This document shows, piece by piece, positions 1-7,410 of a stretch of DNA of 64,000 bases. This stretch comes from Rhizobium sp. WSM4643 (GTDB lineage: Bacteria; Pseudomonadota; Alphaproteobacteria; Rhizobiales; Rhizobiaceae): positions 563,413-627,412 of the forward strand of contig NZ_CP104041.1 in NCBI RefSeq assembly GCF_025152745.1, in the 5' to 3' direction. Within the stretch, counting starts at the first letter, position 1, and each line of letters opens with the position of its first letter. Under the pieces are notes generated by a model, which did no database searches, had not been told where the DNA came from, and worked only from the letters and a program-made list of their open reading frames with translations. Both the position numbers and the translations under genes were made by a program.

Positions 1-65
1 GTGTCGATCCCGTGGGTGACGAGCGAACGGGTGATCGCCTGACCGGTCGTTTCTTTCCTACTCAT
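1..65 (-). CDS. Thiamine-pyrophosphate-dependent enzyme, N-terminal fragment (runs off the window)
   Basis: Read on the minus strand, an ATG at 65 opens a frame that continues to the window edge; about 22 codons are visible, beginning MSRKETTGQAITRSL and continuing VTHGIDT. This resembles the start of acetolactate-synthase-like or decarboxylase-type TPP enzymes, where a TG-x-A-hydrophobic stretch leads into HG(I/V)DT(V/I)FG. A GGAG Shine-Dalgarno lies 7 bases before the ATG. The gene begins 25 bases after the stop of the aromatic aminotransferase on the same strand, so the two probably form an operon. A 2-oxo acid made by the aminotransferase could be the substrate of this enzyme; that is inference. 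Only the N-terminus is visible, so the exact activity cannot be named. Confidence 0.55.
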   Translation of the reverse strand, partial: MSRKETTGQAITRSLVTHGID

Positions 66-90
66 TCGGAGGCTCCAATGCTGCGTTCGG

Positions 91-1269
91 TTACGATCTC
101 AGGCAGCCTTCGGCCCGGAGCGCCGCGACGATGGCGCCGGCATCGGCCGGCTGCATGCCGGCAAGGTTCATGCGCCCGGAATCTGCCATGTAGATGCCGT
201 GGTTTGCCCTGAGCGCGACCGCCGTTTCCTTGAGCATGGAGAGATTGGAAAACAGCCCGCGTTGCCGGCTGATGAAGGCCAGCTCGGGAGAGGCCGCGGC
301 CAGCGCCGCGCGATTGCCGTTGACGCGCTCGCACATTTCTTCGAGTTCGGTGCGCCACATTGCCGTCATTTCGGGGCTTTCGAGAATGGTCCTGACGACG
401 ACCGCCCCATGATCCGGCGGCATGGACCAGTTGACACGGGCGAGGGCCGCCATGTTGCTTTCGGCCTTTGCAACGTCGTCGGCATTGCGGGGCACGACAT
501 AGAGCGCGCCGACGCGCTCGCGATAGAGGCCGAAGTTCTTGTCGCAGGAATAGGCGATCAGCGCTTCCTCGACCGCATCGAGGATCATGCGGGTGGGCGC
601 GGCATCCTGTTCGAGACCGTCGCCCAGCCCCTGATAGGCAAGATCGATGAACGGCACCAGCCTGTGCGCAACGAGGAGATCGGTAATCTCTCGCCACTGC
701 TCCATGGTGAAATCGATACCCGTGGGATTATGGCAGCAACCATGAAGCAGCACGACGTCGCCCGCGTTGGCGGAAGACAAGGTGTCCACCACGCTTTCGA
801 ATTTCACATGCTGTGAAGCCAGGTTGACGAAGGCATATTCCTTCACGGTCAGCCGCGCCGAAGAGAAGATCGGTGCATGATTGGGCCAACTCGGCGTCCC
901 CAAGAGAACCTTCGCCGATGGATTTGCCGTTTGGATGAGTTCTGCGCCGAGTCGGAGCGCGCCGCTTCCACCCGGCGTCTGAATGCCGGCGAGGCGGTCG
1001 GCGATTTTCGGGGAGTTTCCGAAGATGATGGGCTCAAGCTGGCGCACGAATTGCAGGTCGCCTTCGGGGCCTAGATATTTCTTGCTGTCCTGAGTCTCAA
1101 GAAGAAGCCGCTCCGCCGCCTTGACGGCACGCATGACGGGCGTGCGTCCCATGGCGTCGCGATAAACACCGACGCCGAGGTCTATCTTTCCGGAGCGCTC
1201 GTCCGCCTGAAAAGCCTTGATGAGTGCAAGCAGGCTGTCGGCCGGCCGGTTCTTCAGTTCCTCAAACAC
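91..1269 (-). CDS. Aromatic amino acid / aspartate aminotransferase, class I
   Basis: A 392-residue PLP enzyme of aminotransferase fold type I, subgroup I-alpha (TyrB/AspC/TatA type), which would transfer the amino group of tyrosine, phenylalanine, tryptophan or aspartate to 2-oxoglutarate. The N-terminus has the family pattern (DLGVGVYRD near residue 31, KKYLGPEGD near 63), the GGSGALR phosphate-side motif near 101, a CCHNPTGID motif near 178, and the SCDKNFGLYRERVG segment with the PLP lysine near 243. Length is normal. It is transcribed divergently from the Lrp/AsnC-family regulator at 1425 and is followed by a TPP-enzyme gene, suggesting amino acid catabolism controlled by that regulator. 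Exact substrate preference cannot be read from sequence. Confidence 0.88.
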   Translation of the reverse strand: MFEELKNRPADSLLALIKAFQADERSGKIDLGVGVYRDAMGRTPVMRAVKAAERLLLETQDSKKYLGPEGDLQFVRQLEPIIFGNSPKIADRLAGIQTPGGSGALRLGAELIQTANPSAKVLLGTPSWPNHAPIFSSARLTVKEYAFVNLASQHVKFESVVDTLSSANAGDVVLLHGCCHNPTGIDFTMEQWREITDLLVAHRLVPFIDLAYQGLGDGLEQDAAPTRMILDAVEEALIAYSCDKNFGLYRERVGALYVVPRNADDVAKAESNMAALARVNWSMPPDHGAVVVRTILESPEMTAMWRTELEEMCERVNGNRAALAAASPELAFISRQRGLFSNLSMLKETAVALRANHGIYMADSGRMNLAGMQPADAGAIVAALRAEGCLRS

Positions 1270-1323
1270 AGGTCCACCTCTTTTTTGATGTCATTGGCCG
1301 GAGATTAGCGGAACTTTCGCGAC

Positions 1324-1402
1324 GAATTTCTGCGATTATCTCCTTTTATAGTCGCGTCAATGCAGACAATCGGCGAATTGCGGGTATATTACGCAGAAAT
1401 TC
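1324..1402. promoter_or_regulatory. Divergent regulatory region with an 11-bp inverted repeat, candidate Lrp/AsnC sites
   Basis: The space between the aminotransferase and the regulator holds a perfect 11-bp inverted repeat: GAATTTCTGCG at 1324-1334 and CGCAGAAATTC at 1392-1402, arms 57 bases apart. The location between a target-like gene and an Lrp-type regulator, and the habit of this family of binding several spaced sites, make these candidate operators. Binding is inferred, not shown. Confidence 0.45.
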
Positions 1403-1424
1403 CCCTTATATGAGAGGGCAGGCC

Positions 1425-1892
1425 ATGCTCGACCAGTTCGATATCAAATTGCTTGCCGCCCTCCAGCAAAACAGCGAGGTGACGCAGGGCGAGCTGTCCC
1501 AGAAGGTCAACCTGTCCGCCACTCAATGCGCACGTCGTTTGGAAAGACTGCGCAAGGAGCAATATATTCAGAGCGTTGTCGCCATCCTCAATCCGGTGAG
1601 GCTGGGTTTCACCGTCGTTGCGCATACGCTTGTCAGCCTGCGCGCGCATACGGAAGGCGGAAACGAGCGGCTCCATCGTTTCATCGAGACCGCGCCGGAG
1701 ATCCTGGAATGCTACTCGCAGACGGGCGACGCCGACTTTCTGATGAAGGTCATGACGCGCGACCTCGACCATCTCAGTCAGTTTCTCGAAAGAATGATCC
1801 GGGTCACCGATAATCTGGCATCGGTCAAATCGAGCATCGTCCTCAAGACACTGAAAAAGACGACCGCTTTGCCGCTGCAGATCGTGACGTGA
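1425..1892 (+). CDS. Lrp/AsnC family transcriptional regulator
   Basis: A 155-residue regulator with an N-terminal AsnC-type helix-turn-helix (residues about 2-60, MLDQFDIKLLAALQQN then LSQKVNLSATQCARRLERL) and a C-terminal RAM effector-binding domain (about 65-150, with GDADFLMKVM). The ATG at 1425 is preferred because a GAGAGGG Shine-Dalgarno sits just upstream; an in-frame ATG at 1410 lies inside that site. The family binds amino acids and controls amino acid metabolism; divergence from the aromatic aminotransferase suggests it activates that gene in response to an aromatic amino acid, by analogy with other local Lrp-type regulators. Confidence 0.9.
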   Translation: MLDQFDIKLLAALQQNSEVTQGELSQKVNLSATQCARRLERLRKEQYIQSVVAILNPVRLGFTVVAHTLVSLRAHTEGGNERLHRFIETAPEILECYSQTGDADFLMKVMTRDLDHLSQFLERMIRVTDNLASVKSSIVLKTLKKTTALPLQIVT

Positions 1893-1904
1893 GAGCGGCC
1901 GCTG

Positions 1905-2666
1905 TCACCTGAGATAGTGGATGTGCGGGCGCGAATGATGGGGCGAGGCTTCGATGCGGGCCTCGACGGAAAAGACCTCGCGCAGAAGGTCTTCGCTCAA
2001 TACGTCCTGCGGTGCGCCGGAGGCGACAATCCTGCCCTGCTGCATGATAACAAGCTCGTCGCAGAACATGGCTGCATGGTTGAGATCGTGCAGGGCGACG
2101 ATGCTGGTGATCGGCAGGCCGGAGACGAGCCGCATCAGGCCGATCTGGTGCTGGATGTCGAGATGGTTCGTCGGCTCGTCGAGGATCAGCTCCTGGGGCG
2201 ACTGGGCGAGCGCCCTGGCGATATGGGTGCGCTGCTTTTCGCCGCCCGACAGGCTCTGCCAGCGATCGTCGCGCTTCTCCGCCATGCCGGCGCGCGCCAG
2301 CGCCTCTTCGACCGCCTCTTCGTCCGCCTTCGTCCAGCCTGAAAACATCGACCGGTGCGGAAACCGGCCAAGCTTGACGACGTCGACGACCCTGAGATTG
2401 GCATTTGTCGTGGCGTGCTGCTCGACGAAGGCAATCCTTCGGGCGATCGAGCGGCGGCTGATCGTGCCGATGTCGCTCCGGTCGAGCGTGACGCGGCCGG
2501 AATGCGGCCGCTTCAGGCCGGCCAGAAGCCGCAGCAGCGAGGTCTTGCCCGAGCCGTTCGGCCCGAGCAGGCCGAGCATCCGGCCGGGCTGCGCCTCCAT
2601 GGAAACGCCGTCGAGAATGGTTTTCCTGCCAATTTTCCAGGTGAGGTTGTCGGCCTTGATACTCAT
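1905..2666 (-). CDS. Iron-siderophore/heme-type ABC transporter ATP-binding protein (FecE/HmuV family)
   Basis: A 253-residue nucleotide-binding subunit. Walker A is GPNGSGKTS (about residues 35-43), the signature is LSGGEKQRTHIA (about 139-150) and Walker B is ELILDEPTNHLDI (about 158-170). The LDEPTNHLD form is typical of iron-complex/cobalamin importers. Its start codon overlaps the stop of the upstream permease by 4 bases (ATGA), so the three transporter genes are one translationally coupled operon. It would energise uptake of an iron complex from the periplasm. The substrate (siderophore, heme or other chelate) cannot be decided. Confidence 0.9.
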   Translation of the reverse strand: MSIKADNLTWKIGRKTILDGVSMEAQPGRMLGLLGPNGSGKTSLLRLLAGLKRPHSGRVTLDRSDIGTISRRSIARRIAFVEQHATTNANLRVVDVVKLGRFPHRSMFSGWTKADEEAVEEALARAGMAEKRDDRWQSLSGGEKQRTHIARALAQSPQELILDEPTNHLDIQHQIGLMRLVSGLPITSIVALHDLNHAAMFCDELVIMQQGRIVASGAPQDVLSEDLLREVFSVEARIEASPHHSRPHIHYLR

Positions 2667-3703
2667 GATGCGCGCTGGAATCGGTAAAGGATGATCGAGA
2701 AGAAGGGGACGCCCACCAGGGCCGTGACGACACCGATCGGCAGGATCTGGTTCGGAATGAGGGCGCGTGCGGCGATGTCGGCGAGCACCATGAAGATCGC
2801 CCCTGTCATGGCACAGGCCGGCAGCAGACGGACATGCAGCGGCCCGACGACAAAGCGGGCGACATGCGGCACGACGAGGCCGACGAAGCCGATAGACCCC
2901 ACCATGCTGACGATCGTCGCCGTCATCATTGCCGTCAGCGCGAAGAGCACCATCCGCGCGCGGCCGACATTGACGCCGAGCGAGGACGCTGCCTCGTCGC
3001 CGAAAGCGAAGGCGTCGAGCACACGGGCATAAAATAGGCAGCCGACGAGGCCGATACCGACAATGATCGAGACCAGCGCGAATTCCGGCCAGCGCACGCC
3101 GCCGAAGCTGCCGAGCAGCCAGAACATGACATCGCGCGCCTGCTGCGCATTGGCCGAGGTGGTGACGATATAGGACGTCGTGGCGTTGAAAAGCTGCGAA
3201 GCGGCGACACCGGCAAGGATGGTGCGATCCGCACCGCCGCGCGTGCCGTTCGACAGCAGGGCGACGAAGAAGAAGGCTGCGAAGGCACCGGCAAAGGCAC
3301 CGGCGGAAAGCGAGACCGCGCCGGCGCCGATCCCTAAGATGACGATCGCGACGGCGCCGGAGGAGGCGCCGGCGGAGATGCCAAGAACATAAGGTTCGGC
3401 GAGCGGATTGCGCAGCAGCGATTGCATGATCGCGCCCGACAGCGCGAGGCCCGCGCCGCAGAACGCGGCGACGAGCGCCCGGCTGAGACGATAATCCCAG
3501 ATGACGGTCTCATGGATGCGGTTCAGTTCGACCGCGGTCCATCCCAGCCGGTTGGTGACGGCCGAAAACGTGGTTGCAAGCGGGATCGGCAGGTCGCCGA
3601 TCCCGACGCTGATGCCAATGGCGATAGCGATGAGGCAGAAAGAGGCGACGAGCAGTGCGAGGACGGCTCCCAGCTGCCGGAAGATGCGGCCCGCGTCCGT
3701 CAC
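2663..3703 (-). CDS. FecCD-family iron-complex ABC transporter permease
   Basis: A 346-residue very hydrophobic protein with the FecCD/BtuC pattern: an early R-x-x-R-x-x-x-A motif (DYRLSRALVAAFCGAGLA near 68-85), SLLRNPLAEPYVLGISAGA near 94-112, and about ten membrane spans. It forms the channel, normally as a homodimer, for the adjacent ATPase and binding protein. It begins with GTG at 3703, overlapping the end of the binding-protein gene, and ends by overlapping the ATPase start. This tight coupling implies fixed stoichiometry. Confidence 0.9.
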   Translation of the reverse strand: MTDAGRIFRQLGAVLALLVASFCLIAIAIGISVGIGDLPIPLATTFSAVTNRLGWTAVELNRIHETVIWDYRLSRALVAAFCGAGLALSGAIMQSLLRNPLAEPYVLGISAGASSGAVAIVILGIGAGAVSLSAGAFAGAFAAFFFVALLSNGTRGGADRTILAGVAASQLFNATTSYIVTTSANAQQARDVMFWLLGSFGGVRWPEFALVSIIVGIGLVGCLFYARVLDAFAFGDEAASSLGVNVGRARMVLFALTAMMTATIVSMVGSIGFVGLVVPHVARFVVGPLHVRLLPACAMTGAIFMVLADIAARALIPNQILPIGVVTALVGVPFFSIILYRFQRAS

Positions 3704-4725
3704 TTCAAAAGACCGAGAGCCTTCAGCTGGCCGGCCACCTGCTCGGCGCCGTAGACCGTGCGGACGGTCGGGTTCATGGCCTGGCCGTCCATGATCACGA
3801 TCGCCTTGTTCTTGACGGCAGGGATCTGGCTGACGGCCGGATCGGTGTTCAGGAAATTGATCTTGGCCTCGGGCTTGTCGAGCTCCCAGCGGTTACGGTC
3901 GAGACTGGCGACGACAATGACGTCGGGATTGGAGGCGATGATGCCTTCCCAGCCGAGCGTCGGCCATTCCGCTTCCGCTGATATCGCGTTGTGTCCGCCG
4001 AGCAAGTCGGCGATGAAGCCGGACGCGCTGTTCTTGCCGCCGAGATAGGCGTCGGCCGACGGGCTGGGGCTGGAGAACCAGAAGACGTAGGAAATGTTCT
4101 TGCCGTCCTTCGAAACGCCGGAGCGAAGCTTGGCTTCGCGCGCCTCGAAGTCGGCGATCAGCGCTTGGCCGCGATCGGCGACGTCGAAAATCTCAGAGAG
4201 TTCGTCGATCTCCCTGTAGAGAAGATCCATGTTCCACAGCTCTGCGCGGCTGCCATACTGGTCCTTGACGTCCTTGGTGCTCAGGCAGGTGCTGGGCGAG
4301 AGATAGGTGGCGACGCCGACCTTGTCGAAATCTTCGCGCTTGGCAATCTTGCTGTTCGGCCCGACCAGGCTCGGCAGGGCCACTGCGACGAAATCGGGAT
4401 TTTCGGCGAGCATCGATTCGAAGGTCGGCATCTCTACGGTTAGAAGCTTGACCTTGGCATTGGCTTCCGCGAGCTGCGGCAGAACCTTGCTTGGCCAGAA
4501 GGCCGTGCCGGCCATCTTGTCCTGAAGGCCGAGCAGCAGCAGGATTTCAGCGCTGTTCTGGCCGAGGCCGATCGCCCGTTCGGGTGCCTTCTGGAACGTC
4601 ACCTGCGCGCCGCAGTTTTCCAGGGTCAGCGGGTAGGTTGTCGAACCGGCCAAAGACGGATTTGCGGCAAGGCCGATCAGGGTTGAGAGGCCGCAGGCGG
4701 CCAGAAGCGATTTGAGGCTGGTCAC
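3700..4725 (-). CDS. Iron-complex ABC transporter substrate-binding protein
   Basis: A periplasmic class III (FecB/BtuF type) binding protein, about 341 residues from a GTG at 4725. The preferred start gives a clear signal peptide (TSLKSLLAACGLSTLIGL followed by a short Ala-rich cleavage region before STTYPLTLENCG). An ATG at 4791 is in frame but would place 22 extra residues before the signal peptide, so it is disfavoured. Conserved features include the AERAIGL-like segment (PERAIGLGQNSAEILLLLGL) and the TLGWEGIIASNPDVIVV core of the C-terminal lobe. It heads the operon with the FecCD permease and FecE-type ATPase. No iron-box was identified with confidence upstream. Confidence 0.85.
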   Translation of the reverse strand: MTSLKSLLAACGLSTLIGLAANPSLAGSTTYPLTLENCGAQVTFQKAPERAIGLGQNSAEILLLLGLQDKMAGTAFWPSKVLPQLAEANAKVKLLTVEMPTFESMLAENPDFVAVALPSLVGPNSKIAKREDFDKVGVATYLSPSTCLSTKDVKDQYGSRAELWNMDLLYREIDELSEIFDVADRGQALIADFEAREAKLRSGVSKDGKNISYVFWFSSPSPSADAYLGGKNSASGFIADLLGGHNAISAEAEWPTLGWEGIIASNPDVIVVASLDRNRWELDKPEAKINFLNTDPAVSQIPAVKNKAIVIMDGQAMNPTVRTVYGAEQVAGQLKALGLLK

Positions 4726-4989
4726 GAAGAAATTCCCGGTGAATATATGGGGCCGGGCTATAGCCTCAGAAACAGGCAGAAAACAAGACAAAAGAAATCC
4801 ACTTATCGCAAAATTGACAGGGGGAGGTGCCCTGTGCGTTCCGGTGCCAGAAAGTCTGCCGCCTTGCTCCGGGTCATATGCGTTCTGGATGACCGTGGAG
4901 AGGAAACGGCTTGGCCCCGATCCTCCGTGACGGAGCCAAGCGAACCCGCTCCAAAGTCGACGGCATCAGGGTAAAGCCATCGGACATGT

Positions 4990-5271
4990 TCAGGTCAGCT
5001 TTGCCACGAGCTTGGCATAGTCCGAAAACGTCAACCGTTCGCCTTTCCTGCCTGCTTCCTCGGCGAGCTGCAGCACACGGATGGGGAACAGGATCGCTGC
5101 GCGGTTAGCATCCGACAGTTCATGGTCGTCGTCCTCCTCGATTGCTTTCGTGGCTTTCGAGAGCGCGGCATTGAGTTCTCCGCTGGTAAGCAGTTCCTTC
5201 TCGACGATCGCATCACATATCGACGCCATGGCCATGATCAGGCCCTTGAGCTGGAGGTTGGCCGTATTCAT
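4990..5271 (-). CDS. Small hypothetical protein (93 aa)
   Basis: A 93-residue acidic, helix-rich protein with no recognised domain and no signal peptide. Part of it (SKATKAIEEDDDHELSDANR) is strongly charged. The start at 5271 is the first ATG; a second in-frame ATG lies 12 codons in. It stands alone between the iron transporter promoter region and another small minus-strand gene. The 264 bases between 4726 and 4989 show no gene. Function unknown. Confidence 0.5.
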   Translation of the reverse strand: MNTANLQLKGLIMAMASICDAIVEKELLTSGELNAALSKATKAIEEDDDHELSDANRAAILFPIRVLQLAEEAGRKGERLTFSDYAKLVAKLT

Positions 5272-5349
5272 GAGAACTCCGAGGAAACGAGAGGACCTAT
5301 TATGGTGACGCTCCGGCGCCTCGCCGATTGCGCCGGGGATATTGCTACG

Positions 5350-5802
5350 TCAGTCCGTTTGAACCGGTCGGATCGAGTCGATAGTGACTACACCGTCGAC
5401 GATCCCGCGCGTGACATCGCGCCTGTTCCGATCGATCTCGATGACAGTGTAGAGCTTGTCGTCCCGAAAGGCGCTGGCATTGACCGTCGTCACATCCTCG
5501 GCGGGAGCCGCATCCACTTCCATGAAGTCGAGTTCGCCCGCCGCTGCGACGATCCTGGCGTCACCCGGCGTTCTGGCGGCGACGACGATGGTGCCATGTC
5601 CGGGGGAATTGTCCCATCGCGGATCGTCGGGTGCGGCGATCGGCTCCAACCGGTAGATGTTGAGCATCTCACTGCCAGCGTCGGGCGACGCTTGCGCAGC
5701 CGCATCCCTAATTTGCGCCTGGCTCTCGACCGACTTTCCGAAGGTGGTCTGGCTGGTCGCGTTGTTGATCTCTTCCTTGCCTGTCCTCGAGACGTTCGAC
5801 AT
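5350..5802 (-). CDS. Hypothetical stress-type protein (150 aa)
   Basis: A hydrophilic 150-residue protein without signal peptide or membrane span. The N-terminal third (NNATSQTTFGKSVESQAQ) looks disordered; the C-terminal part (GHGTIVVAARTPGDARIVAA, then DKLYTVIEIDRNRRD) has alternating hydrophobic strands. I chose the ATG at 5802 because GGAGAG lies 7 bases upstream and because a general-stress-type promoter sits at 5852-5827; the ATG at 5814 would leave almost no leader. The family is not recognised. Its promoter suggests expression in stationary phase or stress. Confidence 0.6.
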   Translation of the reverse strand: MSNVSRTGKEEINNATSQTTFGKSVESQAQIRDAAAQASPDAGSEMLNIYRLEPIAAPDDPRWDNSPGHGTIVVAARTPGDARIVAAAGELDFMEVDAAPAEDVTTVNASAFRDDKLYTVIEIDRNRRDVTRGIVDGVVTIDSIRPVQTD

Positions 5803-5826
5803 GTCGCTCTCCATTGTCAGGACGGA

Positions 5827-5852
5827 AACGACAGCCGGCAGGCAAGTGTTCC
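5827..5852 (-). promoter_or_regulatory. EcfG/RpoE2-type promoter for the 150-aa protein
   Basis: On the minus strand GGAAC (5852-5848) is followed after 17 bases by CGTT (5830-5827), matching the alphaproteobacterial general stress promoter GGAAC-N18/19-TT. Transcription would begin near 5820, just before the start at 5802. Confidence 0.6.
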
Positions 5853-6001
5853 CCCGCGCACGAAAAACCGCAAATTCCGGCCAGACGGTTTCCGGCGCGC
5901 ATTTTCGATACCTGCAACTATCGGGCTCATTTTAAGCGCTGAATTATGATAAGCTGTGTACGGGACGGCCCATAGCAATTTCCGAGTTGAGCGCTGCCTC
6001 G

Positions 6002-6632
6002 AACCTGACGGCGCAGGTGCGCAATATCGCCGACTCACGGTCGCCGTTGCGAATGGCGATCTTTCCAAGAAGATCACCGTTGACGTGCGCGGCGAAATCC
6101 TGCAGCTCAAGGAAGCGATCAACACCATGGTCGACCAGCTCAGGTCCTTCGCCTCGGAAGTGACGCGCGTCGGCCGCGAGGTCGGCACCGAAGGCAAGCT
6201 CGGCGGGCAGGCTCTGGTGTCCGGGGTGGCAGGCACCTGGAAAGGACCTGACCGATTCCGTTAATGCCATGTGCGGCAACCTCACGGCCCAGGTCCGTAA
6301 TATCGCCCAGGTGACCACGGCCGTGGCACGCGGCAATGCACCTGCCGCAAGAGGCATCTTCCGCTTCCCAGGCTTTGGAATTCTTTGCCGACGGACAGGG
6401 TTGCGATCTCGTCATCACCGATCATGCCATGCCGGGCATGACGGGCGCTGAGCTTGCGCGCCACCTTCGCTCCTCCTTTCCAGGCCTGCCCATCATCCTT
6501 GCCTCGGGCTATGCCGAGTTTTCCGAAGACCATGGCCCCGGCCGGATGCTGCGGATGAAGAAACCATTCACGCAGGAACAGCTTCAGGCGGCGATGGATC
6601 AGGCTCTCTCGGGCAAAGTCGCGGCGGGCTGA
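6002..6632 (+). pseudogene. Scrambled remnant of hybrid histidine kinase(s): HAMP repeats joined to a receiver fragment
   Basis: Three consecutive plus-strand frames each encode recognisable pieces. From 6002: [10 protein letters not shown], then after a frame change [20 protein letters not shown] and [17 protein letters not shown] up to GTWK, all typical of tandem HAMP repeats in large hybrid kinases. A one-base insertion near 6240 shifts the frame, and a second repeat start ([19 protein letters not shown]) follows. Near 6340 homology jumps to a receiver-domain C-terminal half ([18 protein letters not shown], then ILASGYAE and the conserved MKKPF lysine near 6559), ending with TGA at 6630-6632. 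The acidic N-terminal strand of the receiver and the whole kinase core are missing. At least two frameshifts and a large deletion make this a pseudogene; the receiver type differs from that usual in HAMP-repeat kinases, so two genes may have been joined. Confidence 0.7.
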
Positions 6633-6677
6633 CAGTCGAAGTGCCGGCGCCGCAATTTCGGGTCGCAGTCAAGGCGG

Positions 6678-6720
6678 TTGACGGCAGTTTTATTTGTCCA
6701 GGTTATCAAAAACTGATAAC
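6678..6720 (+). promoter_or_regulatory. parDE promoter with perfect operator palindrome
   Basis: A TTGACG -35-like hexamer (6678-6683) is followed 17 bases later by a -10 region (about 6701-6706) that overlaps the perfect inverted repeat GTTATCA-aaaac-TGATAAC (6702-6720). The repeat ends 24 bases before the antitoxin start. Antitoxins of this type bind such palindromes to repress their own operon, so this is the likely operator. Confidence 0.6.
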
Positions 6721-6744
6721 ATGGCTTCGATGAAAGGTATTGCC

Positions 6745-7002
6745 ATGCCCTCCAGCTATAATATCGGGCCTCGCTATGAAGGCTTTGTCCGTGAGCTTGT
6801 TGAAAGTGGACGCTATGCCAGCGCCAGCGAAGTCATGCGTGATAGCCTCCGCTTGCTGGAACAGCGGGAGGAAATTCGCGCGCTTGAACTGGAAAAACTC
6901 AAGCGGGAATATGCCGAAGGTAAAGCCAGCGGCGAACCCGAAGAGATTGACCCTGCGGCCTTCCTGCAAGAACTGAAAGCAGAACGCGCAGTTCGTGGCT
7001 AA
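6745..7002 (+). CDS. parD: ParD-like antitoxin
   Basis: An 85-residue type II antitoxin. The N-terminal part (NIGPRYEGFVRELVESGRY followed by ASASEVMRDSLRLLE) is the ribbon-helix-helix DNA-binding domain that also dimerises; the C-terminal acidic helix (EIRALELEKLKREYAEG onward) would wrap the toxin. The ATG at 6745 is preferred since an AAAGG lies just upstream and the family begins MPSSY-like; ATGs at 6721 and 6730 are in frame. The gene overlaps the toxin by 8 bases, so the antitoxin is made first and the pair is coupled. A palindromic operator precedes it. Confidence 0.88.
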   Translation: MPSSYNIGPRYEGFVRELVESGRYASASEVMRDSLRLLEQREEIRALELEKLKREYAEGKASGEPEEIDPAAFLQELKAERAVRG

Positions 7003-7285
7003 ATATAAGTTGTCTCCGCGTGCCCAGCGCCAGATGCGCGATATCTGGCGCAATATCGCCGTTCACAATGAACTGGATGCCGACAGGCTCCTGCAAAAAC
7101 TTTTCGACAAGTTCGAACTGGTCGCCGCTCATCCCGAAATGGGGCCTGCGCGCCCGGAAATCAGCCCCGCGGCCCGATTGCTTATCGAGGGGCGCTACAT
7201 CGCCGTCTATGAGCCCACCAATTACGGCGCCGAAATTGTCGTGGTCGTACATGGAATGCGCGAGCCAGCGACCTGGCTCGACTGA
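6995..7285 (+). CDS. parE: ParE/RelE-superfamily toxin
   Basis: A 96-residue toxin of the ParE branch, beginning with GTG at 6995 inside the antitoxin gene. Visible family features are LSPRAQRQMRDIWRNIA near the N-terminus, HPEMGPARPEI in the middle, and the C-terminal strand GRYIAVYEP with VVVVHGMR. ParE toxins typically inhibit DNA gyrase; whether this member does cannot be read from sequence. The module may stabilise this replicon or region. Confidence 0.87.
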   Translation: MAKYKLSPRAQRQMRDIWRNIAVHNELDADRLLQKLFDKFELVAAHPEMGPARPEISPAARLLIEGRYIAVYEPTNYGAEIVVVVHGMREPATWLD

Positions 7286-7410
7286 CCCAGACTTCTATGT
7301 TTCGGTGAATGGTGACAGCGGCCGCTTTCGCGCGTCCGCTTGCTGACGAAACTTTTTGCTCCCGCAAAAGTTACCCAAATCCCATCCCCGATTTCATCGA
7401 AGGCCTTCCT

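Noticed and set aside
4726..4989. Fur/RirA-type iron box before the iron transporter
   Set aside because: No site matched a known iron-responsive consensus well enough to report.
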